Below, in pieces: positions 23,809-31,146 of a stretch of 37,435 nt of DNA. The DNA is taken from assembly GCA_902470345.1 (NCBI GenBank), contig CABRGB010000013.1, positions 1 through 37,435 of the forward strand. Direction: 5' to 3'. This DNA comes from an uncultured Collinsella sp. GTDB lineage: Bacteria; Actinomycetota; Coriobacteriia; Coriobacteriales; Coriobacteriaceae. The stretch's first letter is position 1. Every line of letters begins with the position of its first letter. The notes below the pieces were generated by a model. The model ran no database searches. It was not told the DNA's origin and saw only the letters and a program-made list of their open reading frames with translations. A program made the position numbers and the translations under genes.

Positions 23809-23840
23809 ACAAAAATGGCCGACTCATTGAGCCGGCCATT
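23809..23840 (-). terminator. Terminator or attenuator between rpmF and plsX
   Basis: AATGGCCG (23814-23821) pairs with CGGCCATT (23833-23840), with further partial pairing inside. On the minus strand the stem is followed by TTTTTG, and then at once by the plsX ribosome binding site. It can stop rpmF transcription while allowing partial read-through into plsX. Confidence 0.7.
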
Positions 23841-23880
23841 ATGGTTCCAGTTGGAACGGCATCGCATCCAGAGTATACAG

Positions 23881-24060
23881 TTACTCGGTAACGATAACCT
23901 CACGGTCCTTGTAGAAACCGCAGCTGGGGCACACGTGGTGCGGGAGCTTGACAGCACCGCAACGGGGGCACGTGGACTGAGCCGCAGCCGAAATCTTCAT
24001 GTTGGCGGAACGGCGGGTGTGAGTGCGGATACGACCCTGCTTTTGTTTAGGTACGGGCAT
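23881..24060 (-). CDS. rpmF: 50S ribosomal protein L32
   Basis: This short gene encodes a 59-residue protein starting MPVPKQKQGRIRTHTRRS, the hallmark of bacterial L32, a component of the large ribosomal subunit near the peptidyl transferase region. Two CxxC pairs (Cys31-Cys34 in CPRC, Cys44-Cys47 in CPSC) form the zinc ribbon, so this is the zinc-binding version. AAGGAAGG precedes the ATG. It lies 64 bases downstream of the DUF177 gene; the yceD-rpmF-plsX order is conserved in many bacteria. A terminator-like hairpin follows. Confidence 0.96.
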   Translation of the reverse strand: MPVPKQKQGRIRTHTRRSANMKISAAAQSTCPRCGAVKLPHHVCPSCGFYKDREVIVTE

Positions 24061-24124
24061 AGTGACCTTCCTTATGAACTATCCAGTGTGGCGATTACGC
24101 GCAAGTAGCGATACTACCACAGTT

Positions 24125-24679
24125 TTACTCGTCAAGCTTGAGATTCTTCAATGCTGCAAATGGATTTTCCGTGGCAGCGGCCCATTCGGCCTCTGCTTGA
24201 GCGGCGCAATCGCATTGCTCGACGTTGAGATTGATGCCACAAGTGGGGCATAGGCCGCGGCAATCGGGCTTGCACAGGACAACGAACGGCGTGTCCATGA
24301 CGACTGCGTCGTTGATGGGCTCACCCAGATCGACGATGCGATCCTCGCCCAGCAGCTCATAGCCGTCTTCGTAGGCCTCGGGATCCTCAGGCTCGTTAAA
24401 GAGATAGAATTCCTCAATCTCACCGGCAATATCAAACGAAGCGGGCTCCAGGCAACGGTCGCACTCACCGGTTGCGTGAGCACGGACTATACCCGTAAGC
24501 AGAACACCGGTGCCGGCATTGGTAAAGACCACGTCGTAGTCAATGCCGTCCTGCAGCTGGTACTCCTTCTCGCCCACCGTATAGGTGGCAACATCGACCT
24601 TGCCGGTCAGCGGATACGAGTCTCCGGGAAACTCGAGCTGCTCGGAAAGATCGACGGTAACGCTCGGGAACTCAGCCAT
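24125..24679 (-). CDS. YceD/DUF177 family protein
   Basis: This 184-residue protein belongs to the DUF177 family that is almost always found upstream of rpmF; plant and bacterial members have been linked to 23S rRNA accumulation. The central GECDRCLEP (Cys73, Cys76) and the C-terminal cysteines in CKPDCRGLCPTCG and CDC (136-158) are family features and could bind zinc. The start is the ATG at 24679, which overlaps the upstream gene's stop codon by one base (TAATG); a longer frame to 24730 lies inside that gene. Its position between the coiled-coil gene and rpmF supports a role in ribosome assembly, but the biochemical activity is unknown. Confidence 0.9.
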   Translation of the reverse strand: MAEFPSVTVDLSEQLEFPGDSYPLTGKVDVATYTVGEKEYQLQDGIDYDVVFTNAGTGVLLTGIVRAHATGECDRCLEPASFDIAGEIEEFYLFNEPEDPEAYEDGYELLGEDRIVDLGEPINDAVVMDTPFVVLCKPDCRGLCPTCGINLNVEQCDCAAQAEAEWAAATENPFAALKNLKLDE

Positions 24680-25176
24680 TACCACTGACCGTTCTGCTGG
24701 GCGGCACCCTCGTTGAGCTGCTGACGGCAACGGGTCACCGTGCCGGTCAGGCTCTTGAGGTTCTCCTCGAGGTGCGTAAAGACCTGCTCGGCGTAATCCT
24801 CGGCGGCATAGCGCGTCTCGCGCTCATACTGCTGGGCACGGTCGCGGATGTCATCGGCCTGCTGCTGCGCTAAGCGGACGATCTCCTGCTCACCTGCAAT
24901 GGTGAGGGCCTGCTGTTGAGCATCCGCGATGATGGAATCGGCCTGAGCGGCGGCGGAAGCCATAAGCTCCTCGCGCTCCTTGAGGATACGGCGGGACTTC
25001 TGCCATTCCTCGGGATAGCTCATGCGGATCTCGTCGAGGATGTTAAAGAAGACGTCGGCGTCGATAACCTTCATCTGGGCGTTCTTGCCGAACGGCGTCT
25101 TAGCCTCTTCGATGAGCCCCTCGAGCTCGTCGACAAGACTCACGATCCTGTCGCCAGGAAAATTCTCGCCCGGCAT
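24679..25176 (-). CDS. Coiled-coil protein, possible DivIVA/SepIVA-like cell division factor
   Basis: This 165-residue acidic protein is largely alpha-helical. It opens with a conserved-looking segment (RIVSLVDELEGLIEEAKTPF, about 9-28) and continues with Gln/Ala/Glu-rich heptads (ADSIIADAQQQALTIAGEQE and similar) to residue 150. There is no signal peptide or membrane segment. In mycobacteria the SepIVA gene, a DivIVA-domain septation factor, sits beside a DUF177 gene in the same way, which is the main reason for this call. Sequence alone would also fit an ATP synthase b-subunit-like coiled coil. The start at 25176 has AAAGGAG five bases upstream; ATGs at 25200 and 25191 do not. It is coupled to DUF177 by a TAATG overlap. 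Confidence 0.7.
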   Translation of the reverse strand: MPGENFPGDRIVSLVDELEGLIEEAKTPFGKNAQMKVIDADVFFNILDEIRMSYPEEWQKSRRILKEREELMASAAAQADSIIADAQQQALTIAGEQEIVRLAQQQADDIRDRAQQYERETRYAAEDYAEQVFTHLEENLKSLTGTVTRCRQQLNEGAAQQNGQW

Positions 25177-25244
25177 CCGGTCTCCTTTCATAGGTAACAT
25201 ATCATCGTGTTAGTTTACCACATGCCACCAGGCATTAAAAAACG

Positions 25245-25742
25245 TCACGAAAAGCGATGTTTGAGCGCCTTGACCACATTGGGCGGAACAAAATTAGAGA
25301 CGTCACTACCGAGCGAGGCAATCTGGCGAACCACCGAGCTCGAGATATAGCCGTACTGCGGCGCACTCATGACAAAGATGGACTCCAGCTCGTTATCCAG
25401 GCGGTAGTTAAGGTCGGCCTGCTGCAGCTCGTACTCAAAGTCGGTCATGGCACGCAGACCCTTGACCACGGCTCCTGCTCCCTGTTCGCGGGCAAAATCG
25501 ACCAAGAGACCGGTGAAGGGCAGCACCTCGACGCCGTCAATATCACCGAGCGCCTCACGGGCCAGCGCCACGCGCTCGTCGAGCATAAACGTGGTGCCGA
25601 CGCCGTTTTTGCCCTGCGACTCGGCAACGGCCACGATCACGCTGGGAAAGATGCGGCGGGCGCGGCGAATCACGTCGATATGGCCAAACGTGATGGGATC
25701 AAAGGTGCCCGGGACGATCACGCGGTTGATGGTGTCATTCAT
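25245..25742 (-). CDS. coaD: Phosphopantetheine adenylyltransferase
   Basis: CoaD joins ATP and 4'-phosphopantetheine to dephospho-CoA, the penultimate step of coenzyme A synthesis. The nucleotidyltransferase signature PGTFDPITFGH (11-21) and the C-terminal ISSSVVRQI motif are both present, as is KGLRAMTDFEYELQ. The length, 165 residues, is standard. The true start is the ATG at 25742, with GGAGG six bases upstream; the longer open frame to 25829 reads through the end of rsmD without a ribosome binding site. The ATG lies inside the last codons of rsmD (8-base overlap), so they are coupled. CoA also supplies the arm that acpP needs. Confidence 0.96.
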   Translation of the reverse strand: MNDTINRVIVPGTFDPITFGHIDVIRRARRIFPSVIVAVAESQGKNGVGTTFMLDERVALAREALGDIDGVEVLPFTGLLVDFAREQGAGAVVKGLRAMTDFEYELQQADLNYRLDNELESIFVMSAPQYGYISSSVVRQIASLGSDVSNFVPPNVVKALKHRFS

Positions 25743-26379
25743 GGGCGTCCTCCAAAGGCGCATCCTCGTCATGGTCGCTGTCGTCGGCATTGTCGGCCTC
25801 GTTCGTGGCCGACCAGCGCAGCAAGTCAACCGAAGTTATGCCGTAGCGCTTCTCGCGCACGGTCTCAAAACCGGTCGGGTGAGCGCCCGTATCGGCCGCG
25901 GCGTGCTCAAAGAGCGCGTAGGCGCCCGGCGCCAGCAAGCCTTGCTGAGCTAGGTTTTGCAGCAGCTCCTCGACCGGCTCGGAGCCAAAAGCATAGGGCG
26001 GGTCGAGCAGGACCAAGTCGAAGGGACCGCCCGGCACGCGGCCGCGCGAGGCGCTCGCCAGCACGTCACCCGTCACCACGCGCCAAGGCGCACGGTCACG
26101 GCAGAGCGACTCGATATTCTTGGTAATCAGACGAGCAGCGTTGCGATCGATCTCGAACGTGGTGAGCGAGCGGGCACCACGCGAGAGCATCTCGATGCCC
26201 AAGGCGCCGGAGCCGCCAAAGGCATCCAGCACGCGGACCTCGTCCAGATCGAAGTCGAATGCCGACATGACCATAGATGCGCACGCCTCGCGCACGCGAT
26301 CGGTCGTGGGGCGGGTGACATCGCGACCACGGGGCTCCTCGATCTTACGACCGCGCCATTCGCCGCCGATGATTCTCAT
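25735..26379 (-). CDS. rsmD: 16S rRNA (guanine966-N2)-methyltransferase RsmD
   Basis: RsmD methylates a guanine in the 16S rRNA decoding half using S-adenosylmethionine. The cofactor site VLDAFGGSGALGIEMLSRGA is seen at about 50-69 and the catalytic DPPY at 126-129; the opening MRIIGGEWRGRKI is the family start. It has a non-conserved acidic tail (about 195-214) rich in Asp, Glu and Asn. The ATG overlaps the recG stop by four bases (ATGA). The rsmD-coaD pair is one of the most conserved bacterial gene neighbourhoods. Confidence 0.95.
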   Translation of the reverse strand: MRIIGGEWRGRKIEEPRGRDVTRPTTDRVREACASMVMSAFDFDLDEVRVLDAFGGSGALGIEMLSRGARSLTTFEIDRNAARLITKNIESLCRDRAPWRVVTGDVLASASRGRVPGGPFDLVLLDPPYAFGSEPVEELLQNLAQQGLLAPGAYALFEHAAADTGAHPTGFETVREKRYGITSVDLLRWSATNEADNADDSDHDEDAPLEDAHE

Positions 26380-28553
26380 CCTCCGCTGACCTCCTTAAAG
26401 ATGTGCCGATACCGCATGGCGACTGCATCGCGCAAGGGACGCGTCGCCACGGAGTCAAGGTTGCAAGCATACCGCAAGAGCTCGACCGCGTCCAAATGGG
26501 CCCACTCGATCAATTCTTCGTCGGCATCGAGGTCAACAAAACGCAAGGTCACGCCGCCATGCTGGCGGTAACCCAGGATTTCGCCCTCGTGGCGCAGACG
26601 CAGGTCCATCTGGGCGAGCGTAAAGCCGTCCGAGGTCTTCTCGAGCGACTGGAGGCGGTCTTGTGCCGTCGACGCGCCGCCGTTGCCCTTGGAGTGCGTC
26701 ATGACCAGGCACGTTCCCGACACGCTGCCGCGACCTACGCGCCCGCGCAGCTGGTGCAGGGCCGCCAAGCCAAAGCGCTCTCCATTCTCGATGACCATGA
26801 CGGTGGCGTTGGGTACGTCAACGCCCACCTCGACCACCGTGGTCGAGACGAGCACATCGATCTCGCCACGCTTAAAGGCATCGATGACCCGGTCCTTCTC
26901 CCCCGCCGGCATGCGGCCATGAAGACGCTCGATGGTAAGCCCCGGCAACGCAAGGCGCAGTCGGTCGAGCTCGGTTGCCGTATCGTGCAGCGGCACAGGC
27001 ACGGTCACGCGGCCTTCGTCGTCGCGAGCGATGCCGGGTACGTCTTCGAGCTCATCGGCCGAATCGCTCGGCTCCACGAGCGGACAGATCACGTAGGCTT
27101 GCTGCCCCTTATCGTGCGCCTCGCGAATGGCGCCATAGGCCAGGTCGCGACTCGACTCGGTGAGGACGCGCGTCGTCACGCCGGCACCCGGAACGGGACG
27201 ATGGCGGATGATGCTCGTATCCAGGTCGCCGTACACCGAAAGCGCCAGCGTGCGCGGGATCGGCGTGGCAGTCATGACCAACAAGTCGGCACCCGGGCCT
27301 TTTGCGCGTAGAGCGTTACGCTGGCCCACGCCAAAGCGGTGCTGCTCGTCGATCACCACAAGCGACAAATGCTTGAACGTGACGTTCTCCGAAAGCACCG
27401 CATGGGTACCAAAGAGCACGTCGAGCTCGCCAGACTGGAGCCGCGCATGAATCTGTTCACGCTCGGCCGCCGGCGTGGCGCCCGTCAGGAGCGCCCAGGT
27501 TATGCCAGCCTGCGAGAGCAAGGGGCCGGTCTTATCGGCATATTGACGCGCCAACACGCCCGTGGGCGCCATAACGCAGGCTTGGGTGCCGCTATCGGCC
27601 GCAACCGCCAGTGCGCAGGCGGCAACGGCGGTCTTACCGGTACCGACGTCGCCCAGCAGCAGACGGTTCATCACGCGACCGCCATCGCACATGTCATGCA
27701 GGATGTCTTGAAATGCAGCCTCCTGCTCATCGCTCAGCGAAAACGGCAGGGCCTGTTTAAGCGCAGTCAAATGCTCGCCCGCGGCATGCGCATAAGGCAC
27801 CACGTCGACCATACCGCCATCGTTGCGCAGACGCAGCGCGAGCTGCAAGTAGAGACACTCCTCGTAGGCAAGACGCCGGCGCGCGATGTCGCGCTCGGCC
27901 ATGCTCGAGGGAAAGTGGATCGAGCGCAGCGCACGGGCATTGCTCATGAGCTTCCGCTTTGCGCGCAGCGGCGCGGGAATGGGATCGAACGGATTGGCGA
28001 CCACTTCGAGCGCACCGCTCACGATACGGCGCATCCATGCCTGACTCACGCCGTCACTTACGTAGTGGACCGGCAGGATGGTGCCGGCGGCGCGCCCGTC
28101 CTCAAGCTTTTCAAAGTGGGGCGAGGCCATCTGCTTAAAGCCATAGGCAAATTCGACCTTGCCCATAACGGCCAGGCGGTCGCCCTGCTTGAACTGCTGG
28201 GCAATCCAGGGCTGACGAAAAAAGGCGACTTGCAGCACGCCCGTCTCGTCCACGAGCGAGACCTCAGTCACCTGCATACGCGGACGGGGCTGCTTTTGAA
28301 CAATACGATCGACGGTGGCGATGATGGTGCACACGGTACCGATGGGCGCCATCTCGATGGACCACGAGCGAGTGAAGTCCAGGTAGCGATGAGGAATATG
28401 GAGGAGGAGGTCCCCCACCGTCCGAATTCCCAGACGGCGAAGGGCCTCCTCACGTTTACCCGAAACAAATTTGAGTCGCGCGATATCCTCGTCGAGCGCA
28501 TTGCTCTGGGCAAAGCGCTCCGAGACGCGCGGCACGGAGCACAGCTCGGACAT
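26376..28553 (-). CDS. recG: ATP-dependent DNA helicase RecG
   Basis: RecG drives fork regression and branch migration during DNA repair. The N-terminal wedge domain (about 50-180, including LLLHIPHRYLDFTR) contains the OB-fold that grips the fork. The helicase core has Walker A GDVGTGKT (301-308), DEQHRFG (402-408) and TATPIPRTLALSVYGDLD, then motifs VVEVGVDVPNATVM and QLRGRVGRG. The 725-residue length is slightly longer than the usual 690, mostly at the N-terminus and in an insert near EPSDSADELEDVPG. The ATG lies nine bases after fakA, without a strong ribosome binding site, suggesting coupling. Confidence 0.97.
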   Translation of the reverse strand: MSELCSVPRVSERFAQSNALDEDIARLKFVSGKREEALRRLGIRTVGDLLLHIPHRYLDFTRSWSIEMAPIGTVCTIIATVDRIVQKQPRPRMQVTEVSLVDETGVLQVAFFRQPWIAQQFKQGDRLAVMGKVEFAYGFKQMASPHFEKLEDGRAAGTILPVHYVSDGVSQAWMRRIVSGALEVVANPFDPIPAPLRAKRKLMSNARALRSIHFPSSMAERDIARRRLAYEECLYLQLALRLRNDGGMVDVVPYAHAAGEHLTALKQALPFSLSDEQEAAFQDILHDMCDGGRVMNRLLLGDVGTGKTAVAACALAVAADSGTQACVMAPTGVLARQYADKTGPLLSQAGITWALLTGATPAAEREQIHARLQSGELDVLFGTHAVLSENVTFKHLSLVVIDEQHRFGVGQRNALRAKGPGADLLVMTATPIPRTLALSVYGDLDTSIIRHRPVPGAGVTTRVLTESSRDLAYGAIREAHDKGQQAYVICPLVEPSDSADELEDVPGIARDDEGRVTVPVPLHDTATELDRLRLALPGLTIERLHGRMPAGEKDRVIDAFKRGEIDVLVSTTVVEVGVDVPNATVMVIENGERFGLAALHQLRGRVGRGSVSGTCLVMTHSKGNGGASTAQDRLQSLEKTSDGFTLAQMDLRLRHEGEILGYRQHGGVTLRFVDLDADEELIEWAHLDAVELLRYACNLDSVATRPLRDAVAMRYRHIFKEVSGG

Positions 28554-28562
28554 AGGCAGAGC

Positions 28563-30224
28563 CTACTCGATCGAGAAGATCACGGGATAGAGCGGCTGCT
28601 CGCCACGATGGGCATCGATCTCCAGATCGGGCTGAGCCTCCTCGATAGCGTCGACGATCTCCTGGAAGGCCTCATCGGACAGTTCCTCGCCGGCCAGAAT
28701 CGTCAACGCGTCGCCCTCCTCTTCCTCCTGCATACGGTTGATGCAGTCGAGCGTGACCTGCTTCACGTCGGAGCCGACCACATCGATGGAGCCGGCGATG
28801 ATGCCCATGACGTCACCGGAGTGAATCGGCGAGCCGTCAGAAGCGCTGGAGTCGCGAACGGCGCGGGTGACCTCGCCATCGCGGACCTCGCTGATGGCAT
28901 CGACCATAGCGGCAACAGCATCCTCGAGCTCGGAATCGGGCAGGACCGCGAACAGTGCGGAGAAGGCCTGCGGGACGGTCTTGGTGGGAACGACGGCGAC
29001 CTTCTTGTCGGTGCAGGCGGAGGCAGCAGCCTCGGCAGCCATGCGGATGTTGCCGTTATTGGGCAGGATGATGACCGAGGTCGCGTTGACCTGGTCGACG
29101 GCGCCCAGCAGGTCTGCGGTCGAGGGGTTCATGGTTTGGCCACCAGACACGATCACATCGACTCCGAGGGACTTGAGGATGTCGGCCTCGCCGGAACCGG
29201 CGGCAACGGCGACAAAGCCCAGGGCCTTCGCGGGCTCGGCGGCCTTCTCCTGGTCCTCGTGGATCTTGGCGGTACGGTCGTGGGCCTCCATCTCCATGTT
29301 GTGGATAAAGACCTCATAGATCTGACCAAGCTGAAGCATGTGCTCGAGCACCAGGTTGGGGGTGTTGGAGTGCACGTGGATCTTGTAGTCGGGGTAGGCG
29401 CCCACGAGCAGCTCACAGTCGCCCATAGAGCCCAGGAACTTCAGGCACTCGTCCTCGTCAAACGGGGCGTCGGCCTTAAAGAGGAACTCGTTGCAGTAGC
29501 GGAACTCCGAGCCCTCCCAGTCGTCGTTGGCCTCGATTTCAACGCGATCGAGGGCGGCGTCGCGGGCAGAGCCGGCGGAATCAAACGTAGCGGAGAAATC
29601 CTCGACAACGGTGCTGCGGCCAAGAGCGGCGGCAACAAAGTTCTCCAAGAAGATGGCAAAGCCAAAGGCGCCGGAGTCGACCACGCCGTTCTCCTTGAGG
29701 ACGGGCAGCAGGTCGGGCGTGCGGGCGACGGACTGATAGGCCTCGACGACGATGGCGTCGAGCGCATCCTCGGCAGAGAATTTCTTCTTCTCGCACTCGT
29801 CTGCCTTGGTCGAAACATCACGCAGGACCGTGAGGATAGTACCCTCGATAGGCTTACGAACAGCCTGGAAGGCAACCTTGACGGCGCGACGGAAGGCGAA
29901 GGCGATATTGGCGGACGTAATGGGCTCATCGGCAGAGACAAGGCCCTCGGCCACGCCACGCAGAATCTGCGAGGTGATGACACCGGAGTTGCCGCGGGCG
30001 CCCATCAGGGAACCGTGGGTGATGGCGCCAGCAATGGCCTCCATGTCGGCATCGGCGGGAAGGGCGGAAAGCTCCTTGGTCACCGAGGCGAGCGTGAGCG
30101 ACATGTTGGTGCCGGTGTCACCGTCGGGTACGGGGAAGACGTTGAGCTTGTTGATCTCCTCGGCCTTTTCGGAAACGGCAGCCGCAGCGATCGGAAAACA
30201 GGTGCGAATGGTCTTTGCAATCAT
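28563..30224 (-). CDS. fakA: Fatty acid kinase FakA-like DAK2-domain protein
   Basis: FakA phosphorylates fatty acids held by a FakB (DegV-type) protein, giving acyl-phosphate that feeds the same pool as PlsX. The N-terminal DAK2/DhaL domain carries NVFPVPDGDTGTNM (28-41), with Asp34 and Asp36 expected to bind the nucleotide metal, and the block GARGNSGVITSQILRG. The remainder (about 220-553) matches the YloV C-terminal region (VHSNTPNLVLEHMLQLGQI, and ILPNNGNIRMAAEAAA). The 553-residue size is normal. The Asp23-family gene lies 27 bases upstream, the usual YloU-YloV pairing. No FakB gene is in the window. Confidence 0.92.
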   Translation of the reverse strand: MIAKTIRTCFPIAAAAVSEKAEEINKLNVFPVPDGDTGTNMSLTLASVTKELSALPADADMEAIAGAITHGSLMGARGNSGVITSQILRGVAEGLVSADEPITSANIAFAFRRAVKVAFQAVRKPIEGTILTVLRDVSTKADECEKKKFSAEDALDAIVVEAYQSVARTPDLLPVLKENGVVDSGAFGFAIFLENFVAAALGRSTVVEDFSATFDSAGSARDAALDRVEIEANDDWEGSEFRYCNEFLFKADAPFDEDECLKFLGSMGDCELLVGAYPDYKIHVHSNTPNLVLEHMLQLGQIYEVFIHNMEMEAHDRTAKIHEDQEKAAEPAKALGFVAVAAGSGEADILKSLGVDVIVSGGQTMNPSTADLLGAVDQVNATSVIILPNNGNIRMAAEAAASACTDKKVAVVPTKTVPQAFSALFAVLPDSELEDAVAAMVDAISEVRDGEVTRAVRDSSASDGSPIHSGDVMGIIAGSIDVVGSDVKQVTLDCINRMQEEEEGDALTILAGEELSDEAFQEIVDAIEEAQPDLEIDAHRGEQPLYPVIFSIE

Positions 30225-30251
30225 GGGTAGTGAAATCTCCGTATTCGGATG

Positions 30252-30608
30252 CTAGTTCAGACGGCTCTTGAGCGCGTCGATGTGAATGCCGATCTTAAGG
30301 CTGGCGGGATCGATCTGGGCGATCTCCTGCAGGGTGAAGGCGACGGAGCTCGAAAGATTGTGGCAGACGGACTTCATGTTGACGCCGTTCTCGAGCACGA
30401 CGTGAAGGTCGACCGTGAGGCCGTTCTCGTCGGCGGAAACAAGCACGCCCTTGCGGAGGCGCTGGCCGGCAAGCAAGCGCACGCTCTCGGCGCCCTGCAG
30501 CTGTTCGGCCATACCGACGACGCCGTAGCAGGTCATCGCGGCATAACCGGCAATATCGGCAATAACGTCGTTCGAGACGCTCAGGCTGCCGTTAATGGTC
30601 TCAGACAC
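30252..30608 (-). CDS. Asp23/Gls24 family protein (YloU-like)
   Basis: This 118-residue protein belongs to the Asp23/Gls24 (DUF322) family, small proteins tied to cell-envelope stress in Gram-positive bacteria. The core SNDVIADIAGYAAMTCYGVVGMA and the later VDLHVVLENGVNM are typical. The start is set at the GTG at 30608, with AAGGAG six bases upstream; an ATG at 30641 has no binding site. It heads the long minus-strand run and sits next to fakA as in Bacillus (yloU-yloV). rpmB, which often lies divergently upstream of this pair, is not present here. The gap 30609-30766 contains only a weak promoter candidate. Confidence 0.88.
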   Translation of the reverse strand: MSETINGSLSVSNDVIADIAGYAAMTCYGVVGMAEQLQGAESVRLLAGQRLRKGVLVSADENGLTVDLHVVLENGVNMKSVCHNLSSSVAFTLQEIAQIDPASLKIGIHIDALKSRLN

Positions 30609-30664
30609 AAGAATCTCCTTATCTGGTGCTCGCGGCACCATCTCGTGGGAGCAATCATTGCAAT

Positions 30665-30670
30665 ATTCTA
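30665..30670 (-). promoter_or_regulatory. Possible -10 box for the Asp23-fakA-recG run
   Basis: TAGAAT on the minus strand lies about 55 bases before the GTG start. No convincing -35 box accompanies it. Confidence 0.3.
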
Positions 30671-30766
30671 CAACGAGCGCGCCATGTTGAGGTGGTGGGT
30701 CCCGGGATTACATCCTCGACACGAAATGTTGATACGGCAACGTTCGCGCCAGGCGATCGCGGCATG

Positions 30767-30796
30767 AAAAAACCCGCCGCATAAGCGACGGGTTTT
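30767..30796 (-). terminator. Terminator of the tRNA-Asn unit
   Basis: A 12-bp stem with one mismatch (30769-30780 with 30785-30796, ATAA loop on the plus strand) is followed on the minus strand by six T (30772-30767). It lies just past the second tRNA-Asn gene. Confidence 0.85.
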
Positions 30797-30802
30797 ACAA
30801 CC

Positions 30803-30877
30803 TGGCTCCCCGGGTAGGACTCGAACCTACAACAGCGCGGTTAACAGCCGCGTGCTCTACCATTGAGCTACCGAGGA
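30803..30877 (-). tRNA. tRNA-Asn (GTT), promoter-distal copy
   Basis: Read on the minus strand, the 75 bases fold as a complete tRNA: acceptor TCCTCGG with CCGGGGA, D arm GCTC/GAGC, anticodon stem CGCGG/CCGCG around loop CTGTTAA (anticodon GTT), T arm GTAGG/CCTAC with loop TTCGAGT, discriminator G and encoded CCA. It is identical to the copy at 30912-30986. Confidence 0.97.
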
Positions 30878-30884
30878 ATTTAAA

Positions 30885-30902
30885 AGCCCAGCGGAATGGG
30901 CT
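30885..30902 (-). terminator. Small hairpin with T-run between the tRNA-Asn copies
   Basis: AGCCCA (30885-30890) pairs with TGGGCT (30897-30902) and is followed on the minus strand by TTTAAA. It is a weak terminator candidate or a processing signal between the two tRNAs. Confidence 0.45.
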
Positions 30903-30911
30903 GAGAAATTC

Positions 30912-30986
30912 TGGCTCCCCGGGTAGGACTCGAACCTACAACAGCGCGGTTAACAGCCGCGTGCTCTACCATTGAGCTACCGAGGA
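30912..30986 (-). tRNA. tRNA-Asn (GTT), promoter-proximal copy
   Basis: This is the same 75-base cloverleaf as the downstream copy, with anticodon GTT, discriminator G and CCA encoded. It lies about 25 bases after a consensus TATAAT box. Confidence 0.97.
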
Positions 30987-31016
30987 ATAGGTACGTGCTC
31001 TCAAGCAACGAAGTTT

Positions 31017-31044
31017 ATTATACGGACGAATCAGCTCAGGGCAA
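31017..31044 (-). promoter_or_regulatory. Promoter of the tRNA-Asn pair
   Basis: On the minus strand TTGCCC (31044-31039) is followed after 16 bases by a perfect TATAAT (31022-31017). The predicted start is about 20-25 bases before the first tRNA. Confidence 0.75.
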
Positions 31045-31070
31045 GAACTTTTTTGAGAATTTTTCCGACC

Positions 31071-31098
31071 TAGTCATTGAGGACGTCCCCAATGACTA
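31071..31098. repeat. 28-bp near-perfect palindrome, TAGTCATTG/GGACGT type
   Basis: Bases 31071-31098 pair with themselves as an inverted repeat with only one mismatched pair (31080 with 31089). It starts TAGTCATTGAGGACGT, nearly matching the arm at 3241-3256. It lies between the rpoD terminator and the tRNA promoter. Confidence 0.65.
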
Positions 31099-31100
31099 CA

Positions 31101-31137
31101 TGAAAGCGCCCCCAAGCGGGTGTGCTTGAGGGCGCTT
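31101..31137 (-). terminator. Terminator of rpoD
   Basis: AAGCGCCCCCAAGC (31104-31117) pairs with GCTTGAGGGCGCTT (31124-31137) with one mismatch around a 6-nt loop. On the minus strand only TTT follows, 10 bases past the rpoD stop. Confidence 0.75.
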
Positions 31138-31146
31138 CTTGCTTGA

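Noticed and set aside
25743..25829. N-terminal extension of coaD
   Set aside because: It is the alternate frame of the rsmD tail. The ATG at 25742 has a GGAGG site and matches the family start.
27339..30230. 963-codon plus-strand open frame
   Set aside because: It is antisense to recG and fakA, both clearly real. It has no domain pattern and is explained by GC-rich third positions.
30609..30766. rpmB (L28) expected divergent from the Asp23-family gene
   Set aside because: Neither strand encodes an L28-like sequence here; the gap seems to contain only leader and promoter sequence.
30803..30986. Repeated tRNA-Asn as attachment sites of an integrated element
   Set aside because: Only about 34 bases separate the complete copies and no integrase is near, so tandem duplication explains it.
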